Of a DNA stretch of 17,080 nt, positions 16,174-17,080 are shown one piece after another. Origin of the DNA: JAUIHN01 sp964556075 (GTDB taxonomy: Bacteria; Patescibacteriota; Saccharimonadia; Saccharimonadales; Saccharimonadaceae); assembly GCA_964556075.1 (NCBI GenBank), contig CAZKUV010000013.1, positions 1 through 17,080 on the forward strand. The letters are read 5' to 3'. A program made the position numbers and the translations under genes. Every line of letters begins with the position of its first letter. Within the stretch, counting starts at the first letter, position 1. The notes under the pieces were generated by a model. The model saw only the letters and a list, made by a program, of their open reading frames with translations, did no database searches and had not been told where the DNA came from.

Positions 16174-16581
16174 ATGAAGACAGTCATCAAAAGAAGCTTA
16201 CTTAGTGTACTGATTGTGCCAATGCTGGCGCTAGGCGTAAGCGCTGCCCTGCAGGTTGTGGTAGGACAGTCAACCGTCAATGCACAGACAAGTAAAATCA
16301 CCGAAGGTATTGAGGCTACCGGTAATGACGACAACGTCAACACCGACCTTCCCGGTCTCATTACAATCGTAGTAAACACCCTCCTCATCATCGTCGGTGC
16401 GGTTGCGGTTATCATGCTTATTTGGGGCGGATTCAAATACATTACCTCAGCTGGTGATGCTAGTGCCGTTTCATCTGCCAAAAACACGATTCTATACGCT
16501 GTTATTGGTATTATCGTGGCAGTTCTTGCCTACGCTATCGTTAACTGGGTTATCTCTACGGTTACTGGTCAGACAACGTAG
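16174..16581 (+). CDS. VirB2/TrbC-like pilin 6, twin of pilin 5
   Basis: 135 residues. The signal peptide (MKTVIKRSLL start) cleaves at about A37|Q38 (VNA|Q). From just before the cleavage site to the end of the second helix it is identical to pilin 5, including all synonymous positions; the signal-peptide codons align without gaps but differ at about 40 of 102 bases. The tail is short (QTT) where pilin 5 carries a 16-residue extension. It has its own promoter with an extended -10 and is followed by a strong terminator. Both twins would export nearly the same mature subunit, so they may provide dose or differently regulated supply of the main pilin. Confidence 0.87.
   Translation: MKTVIKRSLLSVLIVPMLALGVSAALQVVVGQSTVNAQTSKITEGIEATGNDDNVNTDLPGLITIVVNTLLIIVGAVAVIMLIWGGFKYITSAGDASAVSSAKNTILYAVIGIIVAVLAYAIVNWVISTVTGQTT
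16276..16568 (+). repeat. 293-bp direct repeat, copy 2
   Basis: Second copy of 15717-16009, offset 559 bases, with no difference found on reading both copies through. Confidence 0.95.
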
Positions 16582-16607
16582 AATTGATTTCTTCATACTA
16601 ATAATTT

Positions 16608-16636
16608 ATAGAGCCGGCGCAACCTACCGGCTCTAT
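16608..16636 (+). terminator. Terminator of the pilin array
   Basis: Perfect 10-base arms, ATAGAGCCGG (16608-16617) and CCGGCTCTAT (16627-16636), with a 9-base loop and a T-rich sequence after it (TTTAATT). It lies 27 bases after the pilin 6 stop. Confidence 0.75.
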
Positions 16637-16663
16637 TTAATTGATCCACTTGTTATCTTTTCA

Positions 16664-16702
16664 AATATAACACCCGGTAAAAAATTGACCGGGTGTTATA
16701 TT
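16664..16702 (-). terminator. Terminator of the Hsp20 gene, possibly bidirectional
   Basis: Perfect 15-base arms (16664-16678 with 16688-16702; core ACACCCGGT / ACCGGGTGT) and an A-rich 9-base loop. It lies about 27 bases after the Hsp20 stop on the minus strand and between two converging genes, so it can insulate both. Confidence 0.7.
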
Positions 16703-16728
16703 GGTTGTAACTAGTTATAACTCAGTCG

Positions 16729-17080
16729 TTACTGAATAGTAATCTTCTTAGCCTGCTCTTGCTTGACCTTGTTGAAGCTGATAGTAAGAACGCCATCTTT
16801 TAGGATTGCACTCACTTCATCCTCTTTTACGGGTACTGGCAGTGCGAGTGTTCGATTGAACTCGCCCCAGTAGCATTCCTGAATATGCCAATTTGTTGCG
16901 TCAGAATCATCTCCGCTAGATAGCGTACCGCTGATGGTCAAGATACCATCACTGATGCTAACGTCGAGATCTTCTTTATTGACTCCGGCGGTGCGGGCTT
17001 TGATAACTAGCCGCTCGTCGGTTTCATATACGTCTACGGCCAGCTGACCTGGAAAATCATCTTCCGCGGCCCCCCAGTCG
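16729..17080 (-). CDS. hsp20: Hsp20 / alpha-crystallin small heat-shock protein (N-terminus beyond window)
   Basis: The frame is open from the right edge to TAA at 16729-16731; 116 residues are visible and the start is missing. The alpha-crystallin domain is clear: QLAVDVYETDERLVIKART, then AGVNKEDLDVSISDGILTIS, the E-C-Y-W-G-E-F-N-R region, LALPVPV, and the family-typical AILKDGVLTISF close to the end. Small heat-shock proteins bind unfolding proteins and hold them soluble without using ATP, in the cytoplasm. The final IxI-type tail (ITIQ) is in the place where Hsp20 proteins carry their oligomer-binding motif. It converges on the pilin array and is separated by two terminators, so it is probably not part of the T4SS unit. 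Confidence 0.95.
   Translation of the reverse strand, partial: DWGAAEDDFPGQLAVDVYETDERLVIKARTAGVNKEDLDVSISDGILTISGTLSSGDDSDATNWHIQECYWGEFNRTLALPVPVKEDEVSAILKDGVLTISFNKVKQEQAKKITIQ

Overview
The window most likely comes from a member of the Candidate Phyla Radiation (Patescibacteria), best guess Candidatus Saccharibacteria (TM7). That guess rests on recalled gene content: a large membrane protein, a VirB4 ATPase, a separate VirB4 N-terminal-like protein, a PrgI-family protein and two VirB6/TrbL-like proteins, facing a divergent array of small VirB2/TrbC-like pilins. Only 16S or marker-gene placement could prove it. TGA acts as a normal stop (several ATGA or TGATG junctions), so this is not a UGA-recoded lineage such as Gracilibacteria.

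Layout. Positions 1-12279 are a minus-strand type IV secretion system (T4SS) block, read from high to low coordinates: VirB6-like A (12279-9547), an intrinsic terminator, VirB6-like B (9440-6322, holding an assembly gap at 6420-6519), a PrgI-family protein (6218-5211), a VirB4 N-terminal-like protein (5179-4349), the VirB4 ATPase (4349-2484), and a very large membrane-anchored protein of unknown function (2471 to beyond position 1). Positions 12280-12617 are a divergent control region with promoter-like boxes on both strands and a structured leader. Positions 12618-13709 hold a plus-strand gene of markedly higher GC, with no family I recognise, coding for a charged helical domain plus three membrane segments. 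Its coding sequence is unusually rich in short perfect hairpins. After a terminator, 13902-16581 is an array of six plus-strand pilin-like genes. The first four are tightly coupled, and the last two each have their own promoter and share a 293-bp identical stretch. Two terminators separate the array from an Hsp20 chaperone gene on the minus strand that runs off the right edge.

How the genes fit together. VirB4 would power assembly or substrate transfer, the VirB6-like proteins and PrgI protein would form the inner-membrane channel, and the six small proteins would supply pilin subunits for a surface filament. No relaxase, coupling protein (VirD4) or VirB11 is visible here, so the window does not show that this is a DNA-conjugation system. 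A protein-secretion or surface-attachment role, as expected for an episymbiont, is equally possible (inference).

The most interesting items are the hairpin-packed, compositionally foreign gene at 12618-13709 with its structured leader; the twin pilins whose mature parts are identical in DNA while their signal peptides have diverged; and the gap at 6420-6519, where an exact 55-bp overlap between flanks shows that the apparent C-terminus is an artefact and restores the proper reading frame.
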